A DNA stretch of 64,000 bases from Physcia stellaris (lineage: Eukaryota; Ascomycota; Lecanoromycetes; Caliciales; Physciaceae). The stretch spans positions 186,001 through 250,000 of the forward strand of contig JABSSW010000022.1 in assembly GCA_018902385.1 (NCBI GenBank). Direction: 5' to 3'. Made by a program: the position numbers and the translations under genes. Below the pieces are notes generated by a model. It was not told the origin of the DNA. It saw only the letters and a program-made list of their open reading frames with translations, and did no database searches. Shown here one piece after another: positions 46,221-59,003 of the stretch (positions within the stretch are counted from its first letter, which is position 1; every line of letters begins with the position of its first letter).

Positions 46221-46768
46221 TATTGCGGGTTTCTGGCCGGGATCGAGTCGAAACCGAGATGAGAAAACGGAGGGGCTCTAACGAGAATCTGCAATACACT
46301 GTCCTTTTTAGAAGAAGAGTAGCAAGGTGGTGAGGTGCTTTGCGAAGAGGGCAGTAGATCGGACTCGACAAGCTCTGAGAAAACACTTGGGCTGGAGGGT
46401 CTAGGGTTGTAACTTCCAACCCTAACATATAATCTCCCCTCACGACCACCGGGAGTCAAACATCCTTGGGAGACAAACACAGTGAATTTTGTCATTTCTT
46501 CACTATTCTATGTATATTTTCTTGTGTTACAATTATAAGAGATGTGTTACTAACTGACAGTAATTACCAGTTCAAACATCGCTCTGTATTTCAGTATATA
46601 TTTGCATTTGCATCATACGTAGCTCAAAGACTGGTTCATCAAGCGGGACTTTCCAGACAATATTTATCGCATTCTCAGGCCTTTTGTCAGATCGTCTCCA
46701 TTTGTTAAGAACACGCCATACTATTTTCTTTTCTCCAAGCACCGCTCTCTTAAAAACCAACAGCAGCC
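46221..46768. promoter_or_regulatory. Divergent promoter between LEA1 and ADE1
   Basis: 548 bp separate the start codons of two genes transcribed away from each other. No gene is seen inside. Confidence 0.55.
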
Positions 46769-47969
46769 ATGTCATCACTGACACATATTGCTATTCGCCT
46801 TGACAAAGTTGCAAGTGGTAAAGGTGATTCTCAAATTTCTCTCAAATGTCTATCTCTCTATCTAGATCCGATGGAGGCTTATACGACTAGTCCGTGAATT
46901 ATACGCCATACCAGGCTCGACGAGTCTGCTCTTCGTGACAACCGATCGTATATCTTGTTACGACGTGGTGAGTATCAAGTCTCCTATTGATCCAACAACC
47001 ACTGACCTCCTCCCAGATTCTGAAGACTGTGAGAAACCCTAATTTCCATGATCCATAGTGGAATCGGAGTTTAATCATGACCTAGGGAATCCCCGAGAAA
47101 GGGGCAATCTTAAACCAGCTCTCCAACTTCTGGTTTCAGCTGCTCCAGTCAAAGATCCCTGATCTACGAACGCATTTCCTCTTCCTTGGTATTCCTCCTT
47201 CACTCGAAGATCAGGTATACCGCTATAAGCCCGACGAGAAGCACGCTCAGAACCACCGCAACCAACTCCAAAAACGCAGCATGATCGTCCAACGCCTCAG
47301 AGTCTTCCCCATCGAGAGTATAGTCCGCGGCTACATCACAGGCTCCGCCTGGACCTCCTACCAAAAGGATGGCACCATGCACGGCATGACCCTCCCGCCA
47401 GGCTTGCAGGAATCGCAAAAGCTCGAAAAGCCATTGTGGACACCTAGCACCAAAGCTGAGTTGGGCGGGAAGGACGAGAATATCAGCGCTGAAGAAGGCC
47501 AGTACTCAGCACAGATATCTTGGGCGCTAAGAGATTAACGTAGGGAACAGCCGCCAGCATCATCCGTCAAAACTTTCCAGAAGACGGCACCGAATACGCG
47601 GCCCAAATCGCCGCTCTCTCCCTCGCCATCTACAACCAAGCCTCAGCCTACGCCGCCGAGCGAGGCATCATAATAGCAGATACGAAACTCGAGTTTGCCC
47701 TGGACGAATCTACTTCTCCCCCTTCGGTAGTATTGGTAGACGAAGTTCTCACTCCAGACAGCAGTCGATTCTGGAGTGCGGCGAAGTATGAAGTCGGACG
47801 GCCGCAGGAGTCGCTGGATAAGCAATTCGTACGGGACTGGCTGGTTGAGAAGGGGTTGAAGGGGAAGGAAGGGGTGGAGTTGCCGGAGGAGATTGCGGAG
47901 AAGACGGCCGAGAGGTACAAGGCGGCGTATGAGATGTTGGTCGGGAAGAAATGGGGTGACTCAGACTAA
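46769..47969 (+). CDS. ADE1: SAICAR synthetase (phosphoribosylaminoimidazole-succinocarboxamide synthase)
   Basis: Purine biosynthesis, cytosol: joins aspartate to CAIR with ATP. Exons 46769-46823, 46891-46967, 47017-47028, 47086-47497, 47551-47969; 324 residues. Motifs: ASGKVRELYAIPGSTSLLFV, TTDRISCYDV, GIPEKGAILNQLSNFWF, RGYITGSAWTSYQKDGTMHG and RGIIIADTKLEFAL, then DEVLTPDSSRFWSAAKYEVG. Two oddities. Exon 3 is only 12 nt (ILKT). The fourth intron, needed to join ENISAEE to AASIIRQNF in phase, starts with GC (AG|GCCAGT at 47498) and ends with AG at 47550. No GT donor nearby keeps the frame, so a GC-AG intron is the best model. Confidence 0.92.
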
Positions 47970-48206
47970 TGGTCGAAGCATAGTGCTCCTACTTCGGAGC
48001 ATTCAGCTTCTTTGTTTCAGTGAATCATCAGCCGAAACACACTAAACAAAGTCAACAAAACTGAGATGTCAGCTCTGCCTAACAACGTCTCGACTCTCGT
48101 GATTCTATTATCCAAGAATGAGGCTCAAAACTACCTGCTACAGCTCATGGCCACGTAAAATAAGCTCTATGTTTTGGGCCGTTGTGAAACAGCATACCGA
48201 TCTAGA

Positions 48207-51200
48207 TTATTGAAAGACGTAGATGACGCCTTTCCGATCTACGCTCACCGTCATACTGACGGGACGCTCCAAAATACACACATCCATGATTTCGTCCAAA
48301 TGACTCTTCAAAAGCGCTCTTTGCTGAGCACTGATAACAGTACTCCTCGGCGCCTTGCTCTTCGTCTTCTTCGGGTCCTCCTTCGCTTTGCCTCCAGTAT
48401 CCCTCTCTCCGGCTGACCCCTGGGTGCCCCTCTCAGAATAGATAGTAAGCATGGTTGTAGGATGGGTAGCGGCATACTTGGGCTGGTTTTCTTCAGCCTC
48501 TAGCCCACTCACCACCATTGACTGGTCAATACGCGTAAAGTCCCAGAAGCGAAGTTTCCTATCCAGTCCACCGGTGAGGTAGAACCCGTATTTGGCGTCC
48601 CTGGCTTCCTCAGGTCCGTCGGTTCCAACAGCCAAAGCGCGAACACCACGATCATTGCCACTACTACCATTTCCACCTGTGTCGAGGGAGGTAGCGAAGC
48701 GCGCTAGCATGGCTTCTGGCCTTTCGTCATCCACATTCCAGGCATCGTAGGCTTTGACGTTTTCTTTACTGCTGGCTCGGCTAGCTCCAGCTCGTAAAAC
48801 TTCCCGGCATTGAGCTTTCTCGATTTCCCAAACAGTAAGTTCAGTCTGGCCTGTACCACCAGCGACAGCAACCCAACGACCCCGGCCTTTAAAGGGATGA
48901 ATTATGAGCCTGTGGATTGGCGTTCCGCCCGAGAGACCCCAAGCTTTAATGCGCAGTCGAAAGCGTAGGTCCCAAAGATCAAGGACACCATGCGAGGTTC
49001 CGAGCAAGAGCCAACCGACTTTACCGTCCACGCAAAAGCAGGTCGGAGTGCCATGATGGATTGGATTCTCCAATGTATAGATTACTGTCATGCTTCGAAG
49101 ATCTATAGCCAACACTCGCGATGTGTTTGTGGCTAAAAGAAGGACATAACGGCCATCTATCTTGATAATCTCCACCCAGACGGCGTACTCACCCTCCGGA
49201 AGCTGATATTGTCGGAGCTGCTTTAGCTTGCCGTATTTTGTCGTCTCACCAATCTGGACACAATCGACTTTGATAACATGCACGCTACCATCCGTGGCGC
49301 AGCTGGCGAAAGTATGTGTATTCTCAATGAACGTCAAGCAAAGAACTCTGGCGTTATCTGGATGTATATGTGTTTGTCGAGATCGATGCGCCAGATTGCG
49401 TTCTAGCCTTAGAGTATCCCAGACCTTGACTGTCCCATCATCTGAACCCGTAATGAAGAATGCGTGATCTGGCGACGCTACGACTCGATTGATAGGCCCG
49501 GTATGCTCGCCGAATGTTGTAACAAGCACACCCTCTGGTCGCCAGAGCTTCCTATGCTCTTGACCATCAGGCTGCTTGAGCTGATGCCTTCTGCTGATGG
49601 GCGTCACTAAGGGGCCAAACTCAAATCTTTCGAGGGCATGGTTCTCGGAGGCCAGCTTGTCGAGGAGCTTAAGCACCGTTGGGTCATTCCCATCGTAAGT
49701 ATGCCCGGCACGAACCTGACTTCCAAGCTCCGATTTCTCGCCAAGCGGATCCCGCTTACTGATTGTCTGGGCCTTTGCTGGATTTTGGGCGAACGGAGCA
49801 TCGACTTTACCAAACGCATTGGTGGACGTTGTACTAGTCTCCGCTTGCGTCTTAGAAGTATCTCGGCGGTTTAAAAGGTTCATGGCACTCGACCGGTGTT
49901 TTAGACCGTAACCTCTGTCAGATCCTACACCATCCCTTAAAGAGTCCGTGGGAGTTGATGTGCCATCGCTGTGATTGCTAGCATCGCCATAAGGAACATG
50001 GAGCCTGGAGGGCCGTCTAAACTCAGGGCCGGTGGTCAGAGCAGAAAAGTCTTTCTGGCGACCACTTGGAGATGTTGACATGGGTGATGGAGGATTTGAG
50101 GTTTCGCGTCGAACACTGCTGTGCTGCCGCCTTGCTGGAGAACTTCCACCTAGCATTTCTTTCGCAATGTTCGAGCGAGAATTTTTGCGGCGGATTGGCG
50201 ACTCATCGATGGTAGTACTCGCGTCGAGTAATGCATCAGCAATTGTGACAGGAGCCGATGAACTCACCCGCTTGTTGTTCGTCTTAGGTGATTGACTAGT
50301 CTGAGAAAGGCGGCGACGAACGCTCCGCTGTTTTCTGTGCTTTTCGAAGAACACGGTTTGCGGCGTGACATGCAATTCTTTCAGGCTCAGGATGTCATTG
50401 AGCTTTGACGTTGGATTGGTGGCGTCCTCCTTCGTCTTGCTGTTTGCTAAGCGCCAAATATACTCTCTAAGCGCCAATAACTTGAACTCATCCTCTGTAC
50501 CCATGCCTAAGGCTCGCAGTCTCGCTAACCATTGCTCGTCCTCTTCGTTCTTCGCAATCCGGCCCAAAGCATTCGGATGTAGGTCTTTGGATGAGATAGT
50601 AGGAACAGCGTATTCGGAAGAACCGAATGAAAACGTTTTATGCGACATTACAGTCTTCCAGAATAGTCCACCCTGACCTTTCTTGGCCCAGCTTAGTACT
50701 GTGTCAAAGACTAACCTCGAGAGCGGCTTTTTGACTGCATACAGAATATCTGTCTCGTTGAAAGCAAAGATTGGTGTCTTTAAATATGGCTGGACGAGGG
50801 GAGAGATGATGCAGTAAACGTCTGCGGCCGCCAAAAAACGTGTGGAGGCCGAGATAAAGTGAGCAGTGGCTTCTCGTATCCACATGTTCGGATGTATCAG
50901 AAATCTCGCAACGATGTCGACCATTTCCCAGACGGTCGACCTTTGAAAAAGTCCAAGCTCAGCCATGCTCGCAAAGGAAGATAGCACCTTCTCGACAACA
51001 AATTCTTCTTGGTCGGTCAGGGCCTGTATCATTAGAGGTAAAATAAATTCTTCAAGGCTAGTTCCACCAACGAAGGTAGCTACACCAACAATTGTGTGGA
51101 AGAAAGCGCATTTTAGCATCCAGCCCTTATCGTTCAGGTAGGTATTCAAGTGACTAAGAACAACGTCGCTTGCTTTGGAACTACCGAAAAAGACACAAAG

Positions 51201-53125
51201 GCTCGAAACTGATCCCAGGAAAGCTCGTCGGACTAATGCATCATGGTCCGTCAGTAATGCTTTCGTATGTGCTTCAAAGTGTTCTGATACTTCCTGTTTT
51301 GCCACATCGAATAAAGCCTGATAAGCAGAACTGGGTGCAACGCCTGCCTCAGCTTCAGGGTCATTTGTAGGTATAGATCCGTCAACGCGAAGCGCTTGCA
51401 CAATGTCTAAGATCCTAGTCGAGGAGTGTGCTAATGATGCGAGACATCCCCCATAAGTTGCTCTAACAAGTGGCTTAGCCTTCGAGCCGGGCCCAAGAAC
51501 AAATTGCTGAAGCCGCGGACGTAGATATTCCGTGAAGACATAAGCGTTCACTGGTGAGACAACAGTAACAAGATCCAGCTATAAAAGAATCAGCTCTCGA
51601 CATCCAATGAGCTCGCAGAGTTCTGCCAACCAGTTGTGTCATTGTCCGTAGGGCGGCGACTTTGACAATATCCGCTCGGTCGTTGAGCATTGCAACTATA
51701 TATGGGAGTACACGATCAAGTTTCGCTTCATCGGTAATCCTTTCAGCGAATGCCAACATCAGATCACAAGCACGTATTCGCGCAGTAGACCGTGCTGTAC
51801 TTCGGACAGACGAGACCACAAGCGTCAAAAAGATCAGGGATCCGTCATCTACCGGGTGTCTGCCACGTGTGGTGGCATAATGCCGGTTATTTGGAATATC
51901 AAGCTGGACCGGAAGTAATTCTTCAGAACCGACGTCGATATTCGCCGAAATGCTCTTTTGGTCTTGAGCCTCTTCGTAATCAAGAAAATATGCTATCTTG
52001 TCAAAGTCGTAGTACACACGATCAATCCTATCGTCGCTTTCGCCGAAGTTATCCGTTTCTGGTAAGACGGGCGCGCGGCCGGAGGAAGGATCAGTGATAT
52101 GACCCATGTACTGGTGAAGGAAACTATAAAAGTACTCTGGAAAGGCTTTCCGACGCCAGAAATTGAGATAATCCTCAGCAGTGTATCTGGATTCCGGCTC
52201 TAGCTGTATCATGTGGCTGACCAGTTCACGGATGTCTTTGTCTTGTATCTTGTTCAAAAACACAAGATCTGGGTCAAACTCCTTCTTCCTATACTTGTAG
52301 AGCTGACTCAAGGTGAATATCGGCGACTCCAAAAATAACTCTGCGATAACGCATCCAACACTGAAGACGTCCATAGCCCAGGTGATGCCCCTGCCGTCAT
52401 CCTTGTCGCCCGCTCCTAAGAATCGCTCCGGCGCCAGGTAGCAAGTTCTCCTTCCTGAAGTATCAAAGTAGTATGAGAAATCTGCAGGGTTATCTTCTGG
52501 GAGATAAGTTTTCTTGTAGGAGGACGAGAAATCAGTGATGTATAGCCAATTCCAAGAGGTGACGAGTATGTTCTCGGTCTTGATATCCCCATGATAGACG
52601 TTGCGCGCATGGCAGTCTCGAAGACCGCAGAGAAGCTGGAAGGCTAACCATTTCCTTTCAATATCCTCAAGAAACGGACGTGTGCTAGTAGCTTTAGAGG
52701 CAATCGAGGAACTGGTGGGGGCTTCCCATACCTGAGTCGGTCATACAATGAGCTGTACAAATACTGTCTGATAAGAAACCCATTTGTGCCGGTTTCCAAT
52801 ATCCTCTGATAACCAAGGGCATTCGGGACGTCAGCAAGGGCATCACGTTCTCCTGCAAGTCATATTAGTGCTCTATTGCAAGAGTAGGGTACTTATAAGC
52901 AACCTACTCACGCCGGATTGCTTTGACGTAGCTCCCTAAGTCGAGCTGTGGGAAAGGTTTGATGACCAGCTTGACCACTACCAGACCGTGCTGATGCCTG
53001 GCACGGACACATTTCATGAAACGTGCAGTTCCCAATGTTTTCTCGTAAGTCAAATCTGATAGTTCTGCAACCTGGATACCCGCAGAAGCGGCCGACAGCG
53101 TTGCAAGAGAGAAGGTTTGGCCCAT
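48207..53125 (-). CDS. VPS15: VPS15, regulatory protein kinase of the class III PI3-kinase
   Basis: Exons on the minus strand: 53125-52912, 52852-52732, 52684-51631, 51578-48207; 1586 residues. The start MGQTFSL has the Gly2 expected for N-myristoylation. The kinase domain shows YLYSSLYDRL, the catalytic loop HGDIKTENIL (Asp145), DFSSSYKKTYLPEDNPADFS instead of the DFG loop (as usual in Vps15), and RRTCYLAPERF. A HEAT-repeat region follows (VAMLNDRADIVKVAALRTMT, NAYVFTEYLRPRLQQFV), then a Ser-rich linker and C-terminal WD40 repeats (FITGSDDGTVKVWDTLRLER, FYLTGGLDRKLRFWDFTRID). It anchors and activates Vps34 on endosomal and autophagic membranes. The third intron has a weak GTTGGC donor (51630), but the phase and conserved sequence support it. 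Confidence 0.95.
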
Positions 53126-53555
53126 ACTGTCGTTGGCTTCGCTTTCTCACCAAGCTCATCTAGGCAGGAGAGAGGGTGGGCGATGGAGCTGCATCGTGGG
53201 GCAGCTTCACACCGCAGTGTAAGCAACACGGAGGGTTACTGATTAGAGACAAAATGTGACATGAGAATGAGTCTTCGGGGCGGACATCACAGGAAATCAC
53301 GAGATCATGATCAATGGTGTCTTGAGGACAGGCTTTTGGGGAGGCTTGGCCGACGCGTAGTGCGCTCAGCGGACTTTGAACCTGTCGGGCTTTCCACCGC
53401 GGCATAGGAAAACTTTGCAACAGGTAGAACTAGAGTATTGAGGAAGTTTAATTCTACCTATGGCTGTGTCTTGACTTGCTATGAGGAGCCTGTTCATAGA
53501 GTCTCCCGTCAAATACTTCGTATCTCCATTTTTGTCATACCCCGGCTTTCTCCCT
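53126..53555. other. Region between VPS15 start and the small conserved protein gene
   Basis: 430 bp upstream of VPS15 and downstream of the next minus-strand gene. No gene seen. An 86-codon minus-strand frame (53420-53160) has no family features. Confidence 0.45.
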
Positions 53556-54086
53556 CTATTGCTTGCTGCCCCATGCTCCTTTCTTCTTCAAAATCTCCTC
53601 CTCTTCCTGCTGAAGCTCGGCGTCAATCTTGGCACCTTTAGACGGCTCGTTGCCATGGTTCCTTGCCTATAAAGGATACGGTCAACGCTGTCACAGACAA
53701 GTGGCGACAAGAGAGACAGAGAGCACACGTACTGGGAGAGTGGGATCCTTCTGTGACTCCTTCGCCTCCTTGGATATTTGCTTAGGCTGGTCGGAGCGCT
53801 GTACCAGTCGTCAGTACTGGTGAATAGAGGCAAGCATGACGGACAAACCTCCGACTCCCTCGCTAGCTTGTTCGCGATAGATCTCTCATCCTCTTCAAAA
53901 TGTAAGCGAAACAGTGTCAATAGTGCTGTGATTCATGCAAAGATACTTACTGGAGTCATTGGCCTGATGGCTGTTTTCTTTGCCCTCCTTGTACCGATCC
54001 CTCTCGTTGATCTCTGAATTCTTTTCAGTGCGCTGGTCGCTGGCCTCGTAGACCCCAGGGCCACCGACGTTAGAAGTTCCGCTCAT
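53556..54086 (-). CDS. Small hydrophilic conserved fungal protein
   Basis: Exons on the minus strand: 54086-53951, 53892-53849, 53786-53733, 53666-53556; all GT..AG and in phase, 114 residues. The sequence is almost entirely charged or polar (SNVGGPGVYEASDQRTEKNS, RDRYKEGKENSHQANDS, EDERSIANKLARESE..., DPTLPARNHGNEPSKGAKID) and ends in an acidic/basic helix (EEEEILKKKGAWGSKQ). The N-G-x-x-P-S-x-G-A-K-I-D block recurs in small fungal proteins of unknown role. No transmembrane segment or catalytic motif. Likely intrinsically disordered; a stress-protection role would be a guess. Confidence 0.7.
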
Positions 54087-54878
54087 GATTGTAATTGCTC
54101 TAAGAAATTTATCAAGATCTGATTATGTTGTGTTTTCATGCAGGACGAGGACGAACTTGGGGATGTATGTAAATTGCGCTTAGATAGTGGGGCCGCATGT
54201 TGCAAATTGTCCCTCCCTCCCACCTTGATGACGTCTGGCTTGGGTATGTAACATTCAATGCGAATGAATTCCATCGATCACTCTACACTGGCATACTCTT
54301 TACCTTTATGTAATAGTAAGCGCCCTGTATCGTCAAATATAATTCATTCCGAAGATGCACTCTACAGCTTGATGAACTCGAAGGGCTAGGAGAGATCACG
54401 CATCAGCCCATGATAATCGCTAGTCTCTGCAAATCTCTCCAGAACTACTACATGCGATGGAAGATACCACGGTGAAAGCGGATTCTATTTACGTGTTCAG
54501 GCCAGAAATTCTGCAATTCACTAGCCGTATACTCTGTGTAAATCGTCTGTGTTTGCTCGGCAGCACTCTTCATCCAACGCTCGAACTCTCGAGCTCGTAC
54601 GGAGCCCCATTTTCTGGAAGCAATGCTTGCTTAACGTACGGACCTGCACTTTCTGCTCTATCCGCACAAATCGTGCAGCGTCTCTAGGTATCTGCTCAGC
54701 GACTCATTGCGGTTGAAGCCAAATTAGGCTTCCTGGTACACGGGTCGAAGCAGAATGGCCCAATACCTTTCGTCTGACCCTTCTGATAGAAAGATGACGT
54801 GAGGTTGCAAGACATCCGACATCGCCGCCCCCTGATGTTATTGTTTAGGATTTTCAAAGGGTAGAGATATCCGAATTT
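54087..54878. other. Intergenic between small protein gene and GUA1
   Basis: No gene recognised in ~790 bp. Contains the 3' flank of GUA1 and the promoter side of the small hydrophilic protein gene, both on the minus strand. Confidence 0.45.
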
Positions 54879-56600
54879 TCACTCCATCTCAACCGTCCCT
54901 GGTGGCTTGCTGGTGACTACGATAGTCAGCGTAGTCGCATCATCGTGGCCCAGCAAGTCTTACCGTCGTAAAGCACCCTACACACCCCATCTACTTCGTT
55001 GACAATGCGTGAGCTGACTTTCTTTAGGAAAGCTCCGTCAAATGGGTACCAGTCTATAACTTCGTTAAATATGTTATCACATGAACTCCCAAGATCTTAC
55101 TTTACCTGCTGTCATGAAGTCGGTTGTCTCTACCGCTCTGAGCGCGATTACCTGCTCGTGAACACGCTTGTCACCCATTACACCGACGGCCTTTACCGGC
55201 AACAGAGCTGCAAACGCCTGGCTGATTTTCCGGTAGAGACCTGCATCACTAATCTCCTGGATGAAGATGTGGTCGGCCTGACGAGCAATTCTTAGCTGTT
55301 GTGGTGTGATTTCTCCAAGGATACGGATACCAAGCCCTGGTCCGGGAAATGGATGGCGCCAAACCAGACTCTCCGAAATGCCTAGTTTCGTTCCCAGTAT
55401 ACGAACCTCGTCTTTGAACAACTCTCGCAGAGGCTCAATGACCTTCAGCTTCATGTTTGCAGGCAAGCCTCCAACGTTATGATGTGTCTTAATTGTCGCC
55501 GAAGGCCCTTTGAAGGAGATGGATTCGATCACATCGGGGTACAGTGTCCCCTGTAGCAGCCAGTCAATATCACCAGCATTTGGTGAGCCAGCTGCTTCTG
55601 CTGATATTTGCAGTGCTGTCTCTTGGAAAACTTCTATGAATTGGCCTCCTATTATTTTACGCTTTTCTTCTGGCTCGGAGACCCCCTTTAGCTCTTTCAG
55701 AAACCGTGCTGTTGCATCGACGACTGTGAGATTGATTCCAAGTCCTTCGTTTAATGTTTTCTTCACACTCACAGCTTCGTCAAGCCGCAGTAGTCCATTG
55801 TCAACCAGCACGGCGTGGAACCTGTCTCCAATAGCTTCTTTCATCAGCTTCGCCGCAACGGTCGAGTCCACTCCACCACTGACTGCGCCAATAACCTGGC
55901 CTTTCTCACCTACCAAAGCTCTTATTCTCGCAAGCTCTTTATCGACAAACTCGGCCATGGTCCAGTTTTGGCGTGCTCTACAAACATTGACGGCAAAATT
56001 TTGAAGTACTTTCTTGCCTCTCTGGGTATGGGTCACTTCTGGATGAAATTGGATACCGAAGAAAGGTTTCTCCTCATGAACGATACCAGCAAATGGTGCA
56101 TTCTCAGTCTTAGCAATAGTGATGAAAGACTGGGGTAATCTTTCTAGTTTGTCGCCGTGTGACATCCAAACCTGCATATCATCGAAGCCCTCGAAAAGCT
56201 TACTGACATGTGGAGCTCTGCCTCCTAACTTCTCAAGATGGAGGTTGGCATGCCCATATTCTCGCTTTTCCCCTGCAATCACAGCTTTACCGTGATGCCA
56301 TGCAATTTCCTGTAAGCCATAACATATACCCAGTATAGGAATGCCGAGCTCGAACACGGCGGGATCCACATGCGGAGCGGCAGCCTCGTAGACTGAATAT
56401 GGACCTCCGGACAGAATGATTCCTTGGGGTTTCCAAGACAGGTCGGAAAGGCGCTGGGTGCAGGGTAACATCTCGGAGTAGATATTGAGATCGCGGAGCT
56501 TACGGGTGATTAGGTGCGAGTATTGAGACCCAAAATCAAGGACAAGTAACGTATCGAAGAGCTGATGAGGCTCATTGGCGGTTTCTATTCCTTCGGCCAT
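54879..56600 (-). CDS. GUA1: GMP synthase (glutamine-hydrolysing)
   Basis: Last step of GMP synthesis: XMP + ATP + glutamine to GMP, cytosol. Exons on the minus strand: 56600-55106, 55053-54964, 54916-54879; 540 residues. The class I glutamine amidotransferase domain has [20 protein letters not shown], the oxyanion region [12 protein letters not shown], nucleophile Cys93 in GICYGLQE and His186/Glu188 in QFHPEVTHT. The ATP pyrophosphatase domain has the P-loop SGGVDS (241-246), and the dimerisation domain has [20 protein letters not shown] and [16 protein letters not shown]. The final exons give [20 protein letters not shown] and [11 protein letters not shown]. The usual end is PPGTIEWE, so Trp is replaced by Met here. 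Two introns near the 3' end must be removed to reach it. Confidence 0.96.
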
Positions 56601-57054
56601 AGTGACACTTGTATCTGTAGCCTTCGAATAGCAACGGTGGGAAACGGTGTTGTGCTCAACCGCTGGTCGCCCAAGGGAAAAGCTCGTAAAACAAGGTAAT
56701 TGAAACCCCAGAGATTATCAAGGGCATGCAAGATAGCGAAAGTATGACATAGCTATGAAAGACAAAGCATTTACCCTATCGCCTATCGACTTCCCACTAC
56801 CTGCCTCCACCCCAAGCACCACACAATAAGTGATAAGTCAAAGGCAGATTTTGACATTGGGAAATCTCGCTTAATTTCTTATCGATTAGGGTTGAGAATT
56901 CCGAAAATCCCCGGATTTCTCGTGAGTCTCCGCATTCTCTCAAAGAGTTATTTGTATCGTTGCCTTTGACTTCCAGATAGTGAAGCCGAGAATATCCGTC
57001 ATCTTAGCTACCTCCTTGCATGAGCCCAGAGTTTTATAGTAAGCGAGCCCTAAG
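56601..57054. promoter_or_regulatory. Divergent promoter between GUA1 and BCP1
   Basis: 454 bp separate the start codons of GUA1 (minus) and BCP1 (plus). No gene is seen inside. Confidence 0.55.
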
Positions 57055-58040
57055 ATGGCCAAGAGGAAGGACATTGAAGAAAGCGAAGACGAAGCGAACA
57101 AATTTGACGAAAGTAGCTCGGCAGAGAGTAGCAGTGATGATGTGAGCTGTTTTACATTTCAACTGATCTTTAGCTGACTTGGACAAGGATACGAACATGC
57201 TTGACGTTGAATTCGAGTGGTTCGATCCTCAGCCAGAACATGATTTTCAAGGACTCAAAACCCTCCTGCGGCAATTGTTCGATGTAGATGCACAGAACTT
57301 CGACTTGAGTGCACTGGCAGATTTAATCTTAGCTCAGCCATTGCTGGGATCCACTGTCAAGGTCGAAGGCAATGAGACAGACCCTTATGCTTTCCTTACC
57401 ATTCTCAATCTTCACGAACATAAAGTAGGCGACTCGATATCGTATGACTAATTTTGCTAAAGCCCATCAGAACAAGCCAGTCATCAACTCGTTGATCGAC
57501 TACGTTGTCAGATCGAGCACTCTCAATTCAGATCTAACGCCATTGAGGGATCTCTTACAATCAGACAGCAAAGCTCGAATTGGCCTAGTACTGACAGAGC
57601 GTCTTGTCAATATTCCATCGGAAGTTGTGCCTCCAATGTACAACATGCTATTAGAAGAGATCTCTTGGGCTCTTGAAGAGAAAGAACCTTATAGTTTCAC
57701 GCACTATCTGATTCTATCCAAGACGTACATAGAAATCGACTCACAGCTAGATCATGAGATAAGGAAATCGGAGAAGAAGAAAAAGAAGCAAAAGATGGCT
57801 TCAAGCCAAAAGGATCAATCTGAAGTGTTTTATTTCCATCCAGAGGACGAAGTGTTACAGCGTCACGCTTCCGCATATGGTGGTTTCGACTACCTCAAGC
57901 AGGAAGCCGAATGTCAATCTGATTCGAGGAGAGCATTCCAAGACCTCGGCATCAAACCTCAAGGACGTATGATCCTGATTGAAGCAGCAAAATTTGAAGC
58001 CGCGGTTAGAGCGATGGGAGACTACTTTCGACAAACATGA
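57055..58040 (+). CDS. BCP1: BCP1, ribosomal protein L23 chaperone / nuclear export factor
   Basis: Exons 57055-57141, 57188-57424, 57471-58040; 297 residues. The N-terminus MAKRKDIEESEDEANKFDES plus a Ser/Asp tract is an acidic, probably disordered tail. The core has MLDVEFEWFDPQPEHDFQGL, TVKVEGNETDPYAFLTILNL, HEHKNKPVINSLIDYV and FTHYLILSKTYIEI, all typical of the BCP1/BCCIP family. A Lys-rich stretch (RKSEKKKKKQKM) could be a nuclear signal. Yeast Bcp1 is a chaperone for Rpl23 and has been linked to nuclear export of a phosphoinositide kinase. Both introns are 46 bp; the second uses the CAG at 57468-57470, because the nearer AG breaks the frame. Confidence 0.92.
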
Positions 58041-58107
58041 AAAGACTTTTGTTTGTAGATATCTACATCCGCAGATTTTCTGCACTTGAGGGCTCCATCA
58101 CATATCG

Positions 58108-59003
58108 TTACGCCCATCTGGTACCATTGAGACGTTGCATCAAGTACTCAATCTCTACCACCTTAGTCAACGGTATGACGATGTCCTAGCTCTGTCAATG
58201 ATAGTGTCTAAGAACTGTTTGGGATGCGTACCTTATACATAGAGACAACGGCATCGACATTGATCTTAACCTGGGTATTATTCCCAAACCCTGGATCGGT
58301 CCCATAAGTCTTCGCCTTCAAGCGAAGTCTGTCGAGGACCATTTTCTCTACGGCAGCATCGGTGATGGCGGCGTCTATGCCATCTCTGTCTCCAGCTTTG
58401 ATCAAAGACACAAATTTGTCCGTCTCTTTCTGGAATTTTGACTCTGCAACAAATTTGCCAAAATGGATCCTACGTGATAGTGACTGCACACATAGAACAT
58501 CACAAGTTGCAGACGACCCGTAATTTTCCTGGTCCTCGCCGCGGTCTTCTCGTCCAAGATCCTTACAAACCCGCGGTAGCACCATAGTAATGTATTGATC
58601 CTTGATGTACTTGTTCACATCGACATGGTTAGGGTGTAGGATCTTAGGGTAGTTGAGGGGTTGCAGGATCGGCTTCTGGAGGGCATCTGGGAAGAAAGCA
58701 TATTCATCTGGAGATTCGTAGCGGCGAACCAAAGACTGGAGCCTTTCTTGCTCCCGGAGCATCCAATCGAACAGGCTCAGTGGGCTGCCGGGGATCTTGA
58801 CACCACCTGCGACATAGATGGTCGGATTTAGGGGAAACTGTACTCGCTCAATGAGGTGGAAAGTGATCGTGTCCTCCAACCGGCTTGCGGAAGTCAGCTC
58901 TTGGTCTGTATCAACAAGCTCGGAAATCTCACATCAATTCGAAGCGTATGTTATTCAAATTAAGTGCCTCGGTGGCATTCAAAAGATCTATGGCGCTATC
59001 CAT
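58108..59003 (-). CDS. ARO7: Chorismate mutase
   Basis: Converts chorismate to prephenate, the branch point to Phe and Tyr. Exons on the minus strand: 59003-58933, 58883-58232, 58185-58108; 266 residues, the usual length for the yeast-type AroQ enzyme. Motifs: [20 protein letters not shown] and [69 protein letters not shown]; the end [20 protein letters not shown]. The long loop and helices that carry the tryptophan/tyrosine regulatory site in yeast Aro7 are in the expected place. Without the last intron the frame ends early at 58208. The gene converges on BCP1, with 67 bp between their stop codons. Confidence 0.94.
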
